A DNA stretch of 64,000 bases from the NCBI RefSeq assembly GCF_003991405.1, contig NZ_RPEN01000159.1, forward strand, positions 124,001 to 188,000, in the 5' to 3' direction. The notes under the pieces were generated by a model, which did not search any database, was not told the DNA's origin, and worked only from the letters and a program-made list of their open reading frames with translations. Made by a program: the position numbers and the translations under genes. This document shows, one piece after another, positions 17,776 to 27,379 of this stretch; the first letter of the stretch is position 1; each line of letters begins with the position of its first letter. The stretch comes from Pseudorhodobacter sp. E13 (GTDB lineage: Bacteria; Pseudomonadota; Alphaproteobacteria; Rhodobacterales; Rhodobacteraceae).

Positions 17776-19074
17776 TTAACGGTGATCAGTTTTCAGCTTG
17801 CCTTCAAGGTATTGCGAATACCGGGACATGCCGAAACAGAAGATGAAGAAACAAAGCGCGATGAAGCCGTAAAGCTCCCACACAATCCCGTTCCAGTTGC
17901 TGTCGGCACGAATGGCGTTGGACAGGCCAATCGGGTCCAGAATGCCGATAAAGACAACCAGCGTGGTATCTTTGAACAAGCCGATAAAGGTGTTCACGAT
18001 ACCGGGGATCGAGATTTTCAACGCTTGCGGAAGCAGGATCAGGCGCTGCGCCTTCCAGTAATCAAGGCCCAGCGCATCCGCCGCCTCATACTGGCCGCGC
18101 GGCAAGGCGGCAAAGCCCCCGCGCACCACCTCGGCCATATAGGCCGCGGCGAACAGCGTCACCATGATGATCACCCGCAGCACGATATCGAAATTCGTGC
18201 CCGGTGGCAGGAAGTAGTTCAGCAACAGCGAAGCCGTGAACAGCAGCGTGATCAGCGGCACCCCCCGGATGAACTCGATAAAGCCCACGCAGATCCATTT
18301 GACCAAGGGCATATCCGACTGGCGACCAAGCGCCAGCAGAATACCAATCGGCAAGGACAGCGCGATGCCCGTGACCCCGATGATGATCGAGATCATGAAA
18401 CCGCCAAACTCATCCGACTGGATATGCTTGATGCCAATCGGCAAAGCGTTCGACAGCACCTCATCCAGCGGCCCGGCAAAGAACAGCCACCACAGAACCG
18501 GGGCGACCATCGCGCCGATCACGGCCGCCAAAGCCGAAACCTTTTGCAAGGCGGTAAAGGCGAAATAGCCAATCACAAACCCTGCCAGCGCCAGCAGCGG
18601 CAACCAGATCGTGCCACCCCACAGCAGCCAGAAGGCCAGAAAGGGAAACACGGCCGAGAACCACAGCACTTTGCGCGGCACAGCATCGAACAGGATCGGT
18701 GCCATCGCGACAATCATCAGAAAGAAAGCGATGGTCGGGCGCCAATAGGCATCCTGCGGGTAAAAGCCGAACAACAACTGGTGCCAACGATCCTTGATAA
18801 CGCCCCAGCAGGCCCCGCTCGCCCCTTGCAGAATCTCGCGGCACTCTGACAAGGACCCCGCATTCCAGATGGAGTTTGCAAACCAAGGCCCCAGATGCAC
18901 GCCAAGGTAATAGACGCAAAGCACGCCCAGCAGCGTCAGGATCGTGTTCAGCGGGCCAGAGAACAGGTTCTCCCGCACCCAGCGCACCGCCCCGACCTGA
19001 CTGCTCGGAGGGGCCTGTTCCGTCAGCATCGTTTTGCGGACATAGGCGACGGTATTGCTATGTGTATCGCTCAT
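17776..19074 (-). CDS. aapM: Amino-acid ABC transporter permease AapM/BztC
   Basis: Encodes 432 residues, long for a HisM-type permease because of an N-terminal block of extra membrane helices, as in AapM/BztC. The C-terminal half holds the transport core and the ATPase-contact loop ([21 protein letters not shown]). It lies 11 nt upstream of aapP and 1 nt downstream of aapQ. Confidence 0.94.
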   Translation of the reverse strand: MSDTHSNTVAYVRKTMLTEQAPPSSQVGAVRWVRENLFSGPLNTILTLLGVLCVYYLGVHLGPWFANSIWNAGSLSECREILQGASGACWGVIKDRWHQLLFGFYPQDAYWRPTIAFFLMIVAMAPILFDAVPRKVLWFSAVFPFLAFWLLWGGTIWLPLLALAGFVIGYFAFTALQKVSALAAVIGAMVAPVLWWLFFAGPLDEVLSNALPIGIKHIQSDEFGGFMISIIIGVTGIALSLPIGILLALGRQSDMPLVKWICVGFIEFIRGVPLITLLFTASLLLNYFLPPGTNFDIVLRVIIMVTLFAAAYMAEVVRGGFAALPRGQYEAADALGLDYWKAQRLILLPQALKISIPGIVNTFIGLFKDTTLVVFIGILDPIGLSNAIRADSNWNGIVWELYGFIALCFFIFCFGMSRYSQYLEGKLKTDHR

Positions 19075-19075
19075 C

Positions 19076-20329
19076 TCAACGCTCCTTCAGCTTTACGGAA
19101 TTGTTGTAGATGTTCATCACACCAGAGATGATCAGGCTGATGATCAGATAGGTCATCATCATCAACAGCATACATTCCAACTCGCGCCCGGTCTGGTTCA
19201 GCGTGATGCCGCCCAGCGTTGCGCGCAGGTCCATATACCCCACCGCAATCGCCAGCGAGGTGTTCTTGGTGATGTTCAGATATTGCGAGATCAACGGCGG
19301 GATGATGACCCGCAGCGCCTGCGGCAGGATCACAAGGTTCATCGTGCGGTTGGGGCGCAGGCCAAGGGCGAACGCCGCCTCGGACTGGCCTTTGGAAATC
19401 GCCAGAATACCGGCACGCACGTTTTCCGCAATGAAGGCCCCGGTATAGAGCGTCAGCGCCAGCCACATCGCAATGAACGAGTTGCGCAGATAGCTGCCGC
19501 CCGTAAAGTTGAAACCCTTCAATTCCGGGTATTCCAGATGGAACCCCATCGCGATCAAAGCGATCAGCATGGGGGCCACAATGATCAGCGCCGATTTCCA
19601 CCATGTCACCGGGCGGTCGCCAGTGGCTTCCTGCACAGCGGTCGCATTGCGCTGCAACGCACGGTAGCCCATGACGCTGCCAATGATGACCAGCAGCAGA
19701 ACAAGGTAGTTTGTGCTGACGGAAACGATGCCAAGGTCAAAATCGCCCAAGCTGCGCTCAAACAACGGGCCGGGCAAATAGGTGCCCCGGTTCGTCACGG
19801 CAACAGTATCGAACAGCAGCATCGACGAGGTGGCATTCTCTCCCCGGAACGCATTGGGGGCGGGTGTAATCTCGGTCAGCACCGCAAAGATCACGATGAT
19901 CCACAACAGCAAGGGCACGTTGCGGAAAATCTCGACGTAGATCGACATGAGTTTTGAGACGATCCAGTTCTTGGACAGGCGCAAAACCCCGGCGATCACC
20001 CCAAGCACGGTGGCCGAAACGCAGGCACATACCGCAAGGATCAGCGTGTTGAGCAAACCCACGATCCAGGCCCGCGCATGGGTGCTGTCGTTGGTGTAAT
20101 CTACAAGACGTTGGTTGATATCATACCCGGCGCGCGCGCCAAGGAAATCAAACCCGATGTCTTTGCCTTTTTGGGCAAGGTTGACCAAGGTGTTATCCAC
20201 CAGCCACCAGAAACCGATGGTCATCAGGAACATGAAGATGACCTGAATCGTCAAGGAACGATACCGCGTATCGTAAAGAAGCATGCTCAACCGAAAAGAG
20301 CTGCCCGGAGTCTCGGACGTTGTTGCCAT
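19076..20329 (-). CDS. aapQ: Amino-acid ABC transporter permease AapQ/BztB
   Basis: Encodes 417 residues. The first membrane helix is followed by a large region typical of AapQ/BztB and then the permease core, with the EAA-like loop SEAAFALGLRPNRTMNLVILPQ in its expected place. It pairs with AapM as a heterodimer. A terminator-like hairpin separates it from the upstream aapJ. Confidence 0.94.
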   Translation of the reverse strand: MATTSETPGSSFRLSMLLYDTRYRSLTIQVIFMFLMTIGFWWLVDNTLVNLAQKGKDIGFDFLGARAGYDINQRLVDYTNDSTHARAWIVGLLNTLILAVCACVSATVLGVIAGVLRLSKNWIVSKLMSIYVEIFRNVPLLLWIIVIFAVLTEITPAPNAFRGENATSSMLLFDTVAVTNRGTYLPGPLFERSLGDFDLGIVSVSTNYLVLLLVIIGSVMGYRALQRNATAVQEATGDRPVTWWKSALIIVAPMLIALIAMGFHLEYPELKGFNFTGGSYLRNSFIAMWLALTLYTGAFIAENVRAGILAISKGQSEAAFALGLRPNRTMNLVILPQALRVIIPPLISQYLNITKNTSLAIAVGYMDLRATLGGITLNQTGRELECMLLMMMTYLIISLIISGVMNIYNNSVKLKER

Positions 20330-20424
20330 GAATTATTCCCCCTGCGTCTGAACTGGCACTTTGTCGCGCTCTGATGCTGCCGGCTTATGCCGCAAGCACC
20401 TGTCAGAATTGCAAAATTACTAGG

Positions 20425-20453
20425 AAAAAGGGCGCACGATCAGGTGCGCCCTT
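20425..20453 (-). terminator. Intraoperon hairpin between aapJ and aapQ
   Basis: On the minus strand a perfect 10-bp stem (AAGGGCGCAC with GTGCGCCCTT, 6-nt loop) is followed by five T residues, 15 nt past the aapJ stop. Such partial terminators after the binding-protein gene let it be made in excess over the permeases. Confidence 0.75.
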
Positions 20454-20467
20454 CCAGTCGCCGCGCC

Positions 20468-21490
20468 TTAACGGAAGGGCGGGGAGTATTGCAGACCGCC
20501 TTGGGTCCAAAGTGCGTTCAGACCACGGGCCAGACCGATCGGGGTCGACTCGCCGATGTTGGCGGCAAAGATTTCGCCGTAGTTGCCGCCTGCGGAGATC
20601 GCACGCTTCGCCCACTGCTTGTCCAGACCAATCATCGCACCCAGATCGTCATCCGACGAACCCAGCATACGGTCGATTTCCGGGTTTGCGGTGCCTTTGG
20701 ACAGCTCTTCGATATTGGCCGAAGTGATACCCAGTTCTTCTGCTGCGACCAGCGCGTTCATCGTCCAGCGAACGATATCTGCCCACTGGTCATCGCCATG
20801 TGCAACCAACGGACCCAGCGGCTCTTTGGAGATGATTTCCGGCAGAACTGCGTGGTTTTCCGGGTCAGCAAAAGTTGCACGGGTTGCTGCAAGGCCCGAT
20901 GCGTCGGTGGTATACACGTCGCAAGCGCCAGCCAGATACTGCTGCTGTGCTTCGGCGTTGGTTTCAATCGGAACCGGCTCATAGGTCATGTTGTTGGCTT
21001 TGAAGTAGTCAGCCAAGTTCAGCTCGGTGGTGGTGCCGGTCTGGATACAAACGGTTGCACCGTCCAGTTCCTTGGCCGAAGACACGCCCAGCGCCTTGTT
21101 CACCATGAAGCCCTGACCGTCATAGTAGTTCACCCCAGTAAAGGTGAACTTCAGGTCGGCGTCGCGGCTCATGGTCCAGGTGGTGTTCCGGGCCAGCATG
21201 TCGATTTCGCCTGAAGCCAGCGCGGTAAAGCGGGTCTGACCGGTGGTGGTCACGAATTTTACTTTCTTGGGGTCGCCCAGCACAGCAGCGGCCACAGCGC
21301 GGCACACAGCCACGTCAAAACCTTGCCATTCACCAGCGGAATCCGGCGCGGAGAAGCCGTTAACACCGGTGGACACGCCGCAGTTCAATTCACCGCGTGC
21401 CTTCACGTCTTCCAAGACTGTCGCAGATGCAGCGCCAGCGATCAGTGTCGCGGCGGCTGTCATTGCTCCGACGAATACGGTTTTTTTCAT
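20468..21490 (-). CDS. aapJ: Amino-acid ABC transporter substrate-binding protein AapJ/BztA
   Basis: Encodes 340 residues with a signal peptide (MKKTVFVGAMTAAATLIAG, cleavage near residue 23 after ASA) and the periplasmic binding-protein pattern LNCGVSTGVNGFSAPDSAG. Length fits AapJ/BztA, longer than GltI-type proteins. AAGAGG precedes the ATG. It delivers acidic and amide amino acids to AapQM. Confidence 0.95.
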   Translation of the reverse strand: MKKTVFVGAMTAAATLIAGAASATVLEDVKARGELNCGVSTGVNGFSAPDSAGEWQGFDVAVCRAVAAAVLGDPKKVKFVTTTGQTRFTALASGEIDMLARNTTWTMSRDADLKFTFTGVNYYDGQGFMVNKALGVSSAKELDGATVCIQTGTTTELNLADYFKANNMTYEPVPIETNAEAQQQYLAGACDVYTTDASGLAATRATFADPENHAVLPEIISKEPLGPLVAHGDDQWADIVRWTMNALVAAEELGITSANIEELSKGTANPEIDRMLGSSDDDLGAMIGLDKQWAKRAISAGGNYGEIFAANIGESTPIGLARGLNALWTQGGLQYSPPFR

Positions 21491-21691
21491 TGATTACCTC
21501 TTCCTGATTGTCCCACCCAATTTCAGGTGGATTCGTTGCTCCCTTTCCCCGTCACCGGGGAGAAACTGCTTGAGGGAAGCCCCCCACAGTCACCGATAGT
21601 TTCCTCCGAACCGCTTTGAAAGGTCAAGGGCATCCCTGCGTCAAACGAAAGAATGTGCGTTTTTCACTGTTTCTACGCATGGTGCTGCAAG

Positions 21692-21711
21692 AACCGGCAC
21701 AAGAGCCGGTT
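21692..21711 (-). terminator. Hairpin downstream of the ATP12-RluA-CrcB operon
   Basis: AACCGGC (21692-21698) pairs with GCCGGTT (21705-21711) around a 6-nt loop, 15 nt past the stop of the ATP12-family gene on the minus strand. The T-tract is poor, so termination may be weak. Confidence 0.45.
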
Positions 21712-21726
21712 GTTTTGGCAAGATTG

Positions 21727-22434
21727 TTACCCGCACAATCCGTAGAATCGCGCAGCATGGGTCAAACTTGCCCGCTTGATCGCCTCAGATTCGGCGGCAT
21801 CTTCGTCTTCGCCCCAAAGCTCGATCTGCCAGGCCTCATCCACCCGCGACAGATCAAAGCCTTCATCCGCCGTCAGCCGCCCCTCCGCAATGGCAAAGCC
21901 AAGGATCAAAGAGCCTGAAATCGCGACCAGATCGTGAAAGGCCGCCAGTTGGAACGGCGACAGGGCCCGCACCGCATCCCGAAAGACCAGTTGACACGCG
22001 GCAGGCTGCTCCACCGGCATCACGCCTTGGGTCACGACCAGCGCCGTGCCAAAACGCGCTTGCGCCCAAGCCAGCAATGGGTCCCACCGCTCTGCCTGCC
22101 GGGCCACCAGTTCTTGCGGCGCGGTGGCGCGGTAACACAGCAGGTCAGACCCGCCATAGGCCGCCAGCATATCGGCAACCGCCTCAAACTGCGGGGTGAC
22201 CTTATCCAGCGCGGAATTGGCCGTCCGGGTAAAGGGCATGGTTTCCGGCTTCACCTTTTCGCCCTGCGCCTGCCATTCGGCGGCAACCTCTTGCGCCAGG
22301 TCCCGTGTCGGCACCCAGAACGGCGTTTTTGCGGGCGTTTTCAAACCGCGGCCATCCAGCACCACGGTGAACCCGTCGCCCTGTTCCGCAACTTCGGCCT
22401 GTTTCCAAAACCGTTTCGGCGCCCAAACGCTCAT
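21727..22434 (-). CDS. ATP12-family F1-ATPase assembly chaperone
   Basis: Encodes 235 residues. The N-terminus (KRFWKQAEVAEQGDGFTVVLDGR) and the middle segment (AAYGGSDLLCYRA) match the ATP12 family, present in alphaproteobacteria and mitochondria, which stabilises the F1 alpha subunit before assembly. No ATP synthase genes are in the window. It is the last gene of a coupled run with the pseudouridine synthase and crcB (4-nt overlaps). Confidence 0.92.
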   Translation of the reverse strand: MSVWAPKRFWKQAEVAEQGDGFTVVLDGRGLKTPAKTPFWVPTRDLAQEVAAEWQAQGEKVKPETMPFTRTANSALDKVTPQFEAVADMLAAYGGSDLLCYRATAPQELVARQAERWDPLLAWAQARFGTALVVTQGVMPVEQPAACQLVFRDAVRALSPFQLAAFHDLVAISGSLILGFAIAEGRLTADEGFDLSRVDEAWQIELWGEDEDAAESEAIKRASLTHAARFYGLCG

Positions 22435-23477
22435 TTATCGCCCCCGAAGGGATCGGCGGGCACGTCATTGACGCCCCAGTCCAGCGCTTTCCATGTCCGC
22501 TCCATATGGTCGGGCAAAGGGGCGGTAAAGGTCATCATCTTCTTGGTGATCGGGTGTTCAATGGTCAGTGACCGCGCATGCAGATGCAGCTTCTTGCTGA
22601 TCTCACCGCCGATTGAGGCCCCCCAGCCATCCCCCTGATTTTCCGACCCAGAGCCGCCGTATTTGCCATCGCCAAGGATCGGGTGGCCCAGTTCGGCCAT
22701 ATGCGCGCGCAATTGATGCGTGCGCCCGGTCACAGGCTCCAGCGCCATCCAGGACAGGCGGCTGCCAAGGAACCAAAGCACGAAGAAATCGGTCTGCGCG
22801 CGCTTGGCATCAGGATAATCTGCCATCTTGGCCGGATGCACGCAGATCATCTTTTCGCCTTCGCCGCCGCGCCCCCGGCCCCCGGCCTTCATCAACCCGT
22901 ATTTGATAGAGCCTTTGCGCGGGCTGGGCACCCCGGCCACAGCCGCCCAGTAAATCTTGCGCGTGTTGCGGTGGCGCAACGCCTCGGACAGCGCGCGCGC
23001 CACCCGGTCCGTGCGCGCCAGCATCAACAGGCCCGAGGTATCTTTGTCCAGCCGGTGCACCAGCTTGGGGCGATCCTTGTAGCCAAACTTCAGCGCCTCG
23101 GTCAGCCCGTCGACATGCCGGTCGCCTTGCCCCGAACCGCCTTGGCTAGGCAATCCCGGCGGCTTGTTCAGGATGATCAGATGCTCATCCTTGAAGACCA
23201 CGCAAGACTGGATCATCTTTTCATCCGCCGCCGACACGCCACCTGTCGCAGGGCGCGACGGGGCATCACCTGTGGGCAAAGGCGGCACGCGGATTTCGGC
23301 GCCGGGCGCCACCCGATCCGAGGCCTTTGCCCGCCCGCCATTCACCCGCACCTGCCCTGTGCGGCACAGCTTTTCCACCGCGCCTTGCGTGATATGGGGA
23401 AAGCGCCGCTTGAGCCAACGGTCAAGCCGCTGTTCGCCTTCGTCCACCGACACGGTCAACAGTTTCACCGCAGTCAT
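22431..23477 (-). CDS. RluA-family 23S rRNA pseudouridine synthase
   Basis: Encodes 348 residues from the ATG at 23477. An S4 RNA-binding domain (about 15-62) precedes the catalytic domain with the signature HRLDKDTSGLLML; Asp144 is the catalytic residue. The S4-plus-RluA layout is that of RluC/RluD. The frame stays open upstream through crcB, but homology begins at MTAVKLL. Which uridines are modified cannot be said. Confidence 0.93.
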   Translation of the reverse strand: MTAVKLLTVSVDEGEQRLDRWLKRRFPHITQGAVEKLCRTGQVRVNGGRAKASDRVAPGAEIRVPPLPTGDAPSRPATGGVSAADEKMIQSCVVFKDEHLIILNKPPGLPSQGGSGQGDRHVDGLTEALKFGYKDRPKLVHRLDKDTSGLLMLARTDRVARALSEALRHRNTRKIYWAAVAGVPSPRKGSIKYGLMKAGGRGRGGEGEKMICVHPAKMADYPDAKRAQTDFFVLWFLGSRLSWMALEPVTGRTHQLRAHMAELGHPILGDGKYGGSGSENQGDGWGASIGGEISKKLHLHARSLTIEHPITKKMMTFTAPLPDHMERTWKALDWGVNDVPADPFGGDK

Positions 23478-23851
23478 GCCAGTATCCCCCGCATTGTCAA
23501 AATTCCAACCACCAGCGCCATGATCGACAGCACCACAGACCCGGCCACATAAGCCCCCGCCAAAGCGGTTTGGCCGCGTTCCAACAGCGTAAACGCATCC
23601 AGCGAAAAGGCAGAAAAGGTGGTAAAGCCACCCAGCAGCCCCGTCATCAGAAAAGGTGCCAGCTTGGTGCCGCCCTTCTGCGCCAGAACCACCACCAACA
23701 CCCCCATCAGGAACGACCCCACCACATTGACCAACAGCGTGCCATAGGGAAACCCCGGCCCAATCCAGCGCATCACCGCCGTATTGGTCAGATACCGGGC
23801 CGAAGCCCCCAAAGCGCCACCCAGCGCCACTTGAACCAGAGTTGTCATCAT
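23474..23851 (-). CDS. crcB: Fluoride channel CrcB/Fluc
   Basis: Encodes 125 residues with four predicted membrane helices and the Fluc motifs GALGASARY, GTLLVNVVGSF and GGFTTFSAFS. It exports fluoride as a dual-topology dimer. The start may be Met1 or Met2. No fluoride riboswitch was recognised upstream. It overlaps the rluA-type gene by 4 nt. Confidence 0.95.
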   Translation of the reverse strand: MMTTLVQVALGGALGASARYLTNTAVMRWIGPGFPYGTLLVNVVGSFLMGVLVVVLAQKGGTKLAPFLMTGLLGGFTTFSAFSLDAFTLLERGQTALAGAYVAGSVVLSIMALVVGILTMRGILA

Positions 23852-23931
23852 CGCCGCTGTCTGTGCCCGCCACCCTGTTTTGTCAACCGGACTTGCGCCG
23901 CCAATCCCTGCAAAACCGGGGGAAACCGCGA

Positions 23932-25242
23932 TTAATCGCCCTGCCGCTTGGCGCGCAGTTTCGCGAAATACTCAATCCGCTTTTTCAACTCCCGCTCGAA
24001 CCCGCGCTCGGGCGGGGCATACCAGACGGGGCGTTTCATCGTTTCCGGGAAATAGTTCTGGCCTGAAAATCCGTCCTCGGCATCATGGTCATAGGCATAG
24101 CCGCTGCCATAGCCGATCTCTTTCATCATCTTGGTCGGCGCGTTCAGAATGTGTTTGGGCGGAGGTTCCGACCCGGTCTGCTTGGCCGCCGCACGCGCCG
24201 CCTTATAGGCCACATAGACCCCGTTCGATTTCGGGGCCAGTGCCAGATAGACCACCGCCTGCGCCAGCGCGAGTTCCCCTTCGGGGCTGCCCAGCCGTTC
24301 ATAGGTCTGCCAGCTTTGCAGGCAGATATCCTGCGCTTGCGGGTCGGCCAGCCCGATATCCTCGACCGCCATGCGGGTGATGCGGCGGGCCAGAAAACGC
24401 GGGTCTTCGCCGCCTTCCAGCATCCGGGCGAACCAGTAGAGGGCGGCATCCGGGTCTGATCCGCGCACCGATTTGTGCAGCGCCGAGATCAGGTTGTAAT
24501 GCTCCTCACCCGATTTGTCGTATTTCGCCGCTCGTCGCATCAGCCGCTGCGAAAGCTGGTCCCGCGTCAGATGCGCGTCCCCCTTCCACGCCGCGACTTG
24601 TTCGATCAGGTTCAACAACGCGCGACCATCGCCATCGGCCATTTCCAGCATTGCCTCGCGCGCTTCGCCCTTCAATGGTAGCGCGCGGCCCAACTCCTTT
24701 TCCGCCCGCTGGGCCAGCAGTTCCAGATCAATCAGCGACAACCGCTCCAGCACGATCACCTGCGCACGCGACATCACAGCGGCGTTCAGCTCAAAACTGG
24801 GGTTTTCGGTGGTGGCCCCCACCAAAAGGATGGTGCCATCCTCCATATAGGGCAGAAACCCGTCTTGCTGGGCCTTATTGAAACGATGAATCTCATCCAC
24901 GAACAGCAACGTGCCCTTGCCGTTCTGCCGCCGCATCTTTGCCGCCTCGAACACTTTGCGCAAATCCGGAACCCCGGTGAAAATGGCCGAGATTTGCACG
25001 AAGGTCAGGTCTGTTTCATCCGCCAGCAGCCGGGCGATGGTGGTCTTGCCCACGCCCGGCGGCCCCCAGAGGATAAGTGACGACAAAGAGCCAGAGGCAA
25101 GCATCGCGCCCAAAGGCCCCTCGGGCGAAAGCACCTTGGCCTGCCCGATCACCTCGGACAATTTGCGCGGCCGCAACCGATCGGCCAAGGGGCGGGGGCC
25201 ATCGGCTTTGGTCTGGGGCGTTTGGTCAAACAGATCGGGCAT
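23932..25242 (-). CDS. rarA: Replication-associated recombination protein A (RarA/MgsA)
   Basis: Encodes 436 residues, an AAA+ ATPase with Walker A GPPGVGKTT, Walker B LLFVDEIHRF and sensor motif GATTENPSFELN, plus the C-terminal tetramerisation region. It acts at stalled replication forks. The Deg-type protease gene lies 44 nt upstream on the same strand. Confidence 0.96.
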   Translation of the reverse strand: MPDLFDQTPQTKADGPRPLADRLRPRKLSEVIGQAKVLSPEGPLGAMLASGSLSSLILWGPPGVGKTTIARLLADETDLTFVQISAIFTGVPDLRKVFEAAKMRRQNGKGTLLFVDEIHRFNKAQQDGFLPYMEDGTILLVGATTENPSFELNAAVMSRAQVIVLERLSLIDLELLAQRAEKELGRALPLKGEAREAMLEMADGDGRALLNLIEQVAAWKGDAHLTRDQLSQRLMRRAAKYDKSGEEHYNLISALHKSVRGSDPDAALYWFARMLEGGEDPRFLARRITRMAVEDIGLADPQAQDICLQSWQTYERLGSPEGELALAQAVVYLALAPKSNGVYVAYKAARAAAKQTGSEPPPKHILNAPTKMMKEIGYGSGYAYDHDAEDGFSGQNYFPETMKRPVWYAPPERGFERELKKRIEYFAKLRAKRQGD

Positions 25243-25286
25243 GAAGCTAGATTACGCTGTCCCGCACAGTTTAGGAAGCATGCGCA

Positions 25287-26663
25287 TCACAGCCGGAACC
25301 GCAGCCGCACCTGCTGCCCGCCGCGCAACAGGTCCACCGCCCAACCGCGCCCGCCACTGGCCGCGACAGCCTCGACATCGGCGGGGGAGGTAATGGCCGC
25401 GCCATTGATCCCCAAGACGATGTCGCCCACCGCCATGCCCGAAAGCTGCAACCGCCCTTCAATCGCCGTAATCACCACACCTGTGGCCGACAAGGGCAAA
25501 CCCATTTCAGACATCAGCGCCGGATCGATCAACGCGACCGTCAGCCCCGCAAGCCCGCCTTCGGTGATGGTGATCTCTGCGCGCGCCTCGGCTTTGGGCG
25601 CTTCGATCAGATCCACCTCTGCCTCCTGTGCCTCACCGCCGCGCATGTAAGCGACCGAAACACGCTTGCCGATACCCGCAACGGCAAGCCGGAACATGAT
25701 CTCTTGCGGGCTGTTCACCTCGGCCCCATCCAGCCGCACGATCACATCGCCGGGCACAAGCCCTGCCTTGCCAAACGGGCTGTCGGGGTGCAGTTCATCC
25801 AAGACAATACCGATGGGCCGCTCCATGCCCAAGGCCTCGGCCATCTGCGCGTCCACCGTCTGCCCCGAAACGCCGGCCCATGGCCGCACAAAGCTGTCTT
25901 GGCCCGCCGCCGCCTGCGCCACCATCTGCGCCACCAGATCAGACGGGATCGCAAACCCGACCCCGTTGGAGCCGCCCGATTGCGTGATGATAGCAGTATT
26001 GATGCCAATCAACCGCCCTGCCATATCAATCAGTGCCCCGCCGGAATTGCCGGGGTTCACCGGCGCATCGGTCTGGATGAAATACCCGCGCCCGAGCGAG
26101 GCGGATGACCGCGCAAGGCCCGAGACGATCCCGCTTGAAACAGTTTGCCCCACCCCGAACGGGTTGCCGATGGCCAACACCAATTCTCCCACTTCCACCT
26201 CGTCGCTGGCGCGCAGGGCAAGATGCGGCAGCCCTTCGGCCCCGTCCAGTTGCAGCAAGGCCAGATCGGCCTGCTCATCCGCCATGATAACCGATGCGGC
26301 AAACTCGCGCCGGTCGGTTAGCACCACACGAATATCGGTGGCCCCACCGACCACATGAAAATTCGACATCACCAGACCGCTGGCATCCAATATCACCCCC
26401 GACCCAAGCGAGTTTTGCACCCGCGCTGTCGGGGTTCCGAAATCCTGAAAGAACTGCTGAAAGAACGGGTCGCCGGAAAACGGGCTTTCACGGCCCTCGA
26501 CCACGCGCTTGGCATAGATATTCACCACCGCAGGGGCCGCCTCGCGCACCAAAGGGGCAAAAGACAGCCCGATCTCGGCCTGCGATTGTGGCACGGCCTC
26601 GGCCTGCGCCAGCACGGGCATCGCGGAAAGCGCGAAAACGACAAGCAATCTGGTCAGCATCAT
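25287..26663 (-). CDS. Deg/HtrA-type periplasmic serine protease with two PDZ domains
   Basis: Encodes 458 residues from the ATG at 26663, preceded by AAAGAGG. A signal peptide ends near ALAQAEA (residues 1-23). The trypsin-like domain has His103 (SNFHVVGG), Asp133 (ADLALLQL) and Ser207 (NPGNSGGAL), and two PDZ domains follow. It degrades or refolds damaged envelope proteins. DegP and DegQ cannot be told apart by reading; the very short activation loop is closer to DegQ/DegS length. Confidence 0.93.
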   Translation of the reverse strand: MMLTRLLVVFALSAMPVLAQAEAVPQSQAEIGLSFAPLVREAAPAVVNIYAKRVVEGRESPFSGDPFFQQFFQDFGTPTARVQNSLGSGVILDASGLVMSNFHVVGGATDIRVVLTDRREFAASVIMADEQADLALLQLDGAEGLPHLALRASDEVEVGELVLAIGNPFGVGQTVSSGIVSGLARSSASLGRGYFIQTDAPVNPGNSGGALIDMAGRLIGINTAIITQSGGSNGVGFAIPSDLVAQMVAQAAAGQDSFVRPWAGVSGQTVDAQMAEALGMERPIGIVLDELHPDSPFGKAGLVPGDVIVRLDGAEVNSPQEIMFRLAVAGIGKRVSVAYMRGGEAQEAEVDLIEAPKAEARAEITITEGGLAGLTVALIDPALMSEMGLPLSATGVVITAIEGRLQLSGMAVGDIVLGINGAAITSPADVEAVAASGGRGWAVDLLRGGQQVRLRFRL

Positions 26664-26741
26664 TGGAAATCCTCTTTGCAGCGTCCGCCACCGATATGGG
26701 CCATCGGTGACGGTTCTGCAACGGCTCAACCCCAAGCCTGT

Positions 26742-27329
26742 TCAGTGCATCTTGCCTGCCATGTTAATGGTCACGCAAACGCAATCCACGCCGTCGATAT
26801 CCATCACAGGGCCCGCTGGCTCACATTCCAGACCAACCCTGCGCCCAAGACGCCGCGAATTTTCCGGGATCAGCCCCAGAACCGAGGTTGCCCCCAGATT
26901 CCGCGCCGAGATCACCATCTCGTGCCGCAACTGCAACTGCACCCGCAACCGCAGGTTCGCAGGCACCAGATCCGACACAAACACCCGGCTGCTTTCCCAA
27001 ATGTGATCAGCCACAGGGGCCTCCTCATACAGCAAGCTGCTGGGGATCGAGGCGAGAAGCCCGTTCTGGGCATCGCGGATCATGTAAGAATAAATACCGC
27101 AGCGATGCGTTGTTGGCGTCAGGCGAATACCCGCCAAGACCTGCCCGTTTTCATGCACCGCCACCCAGCGGCTTGCGGGCGTATCATATTGGTCAAACTC
27201 CATGCCATTGGCCTGCGGCAAATCCCATTTGTTTTGCAGGATGAACGAGCGGTGCCGCGCCCGAAACATATTGGCAAACAATTCACCGTGATTGTGCAGG
27301 TTCTCGTAAGAGAGTGTTGTAACTTCCAT
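26742..27329 (-). CDS. Acyl-homoserine-lactone synthase (LuxI family)
   Basis: Encodes 195 residues with the LuxI invariant positions: Arg25 and Phe29 (RARHRSF), Trp35, Asp46 and Asp49 (EFDQYD), Arg69 (AGIRLTPT), and Glu112/Arg115 (WESSRVFVSD). It makes an N-acyl-homoserine lactone from SAM and acyl-ACP; acyl length cannot be read from sequence. It lies 50 nt downstream of a LuxR gene on the same strand, so luxR-luxI are probably cotranscribed. Confidence 0.94.
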   Translation of the reverse strand: MEVTTLSYENLHNHGELFANMFRARHRSFILQNKWDLPQANGMEFDQYDTPASRWVAVHENGQVLAGIRLTPTTHRCGIYSYMIRDAQNGLLASIPSSLLYEEAPVADHIWESSRVFVSDLVPANLRLRVQLQLRHEMVISARNLGATSVLGLIPENSRRLGRRVGLECEPAGPVMDIDGVDCVCVTINMAGKMH

Positions 27330-27379
27330 TTTAGTGCTCCTTCTGGGGTTAAGAACCGGTCAGAGGGGAGCGAACACTC

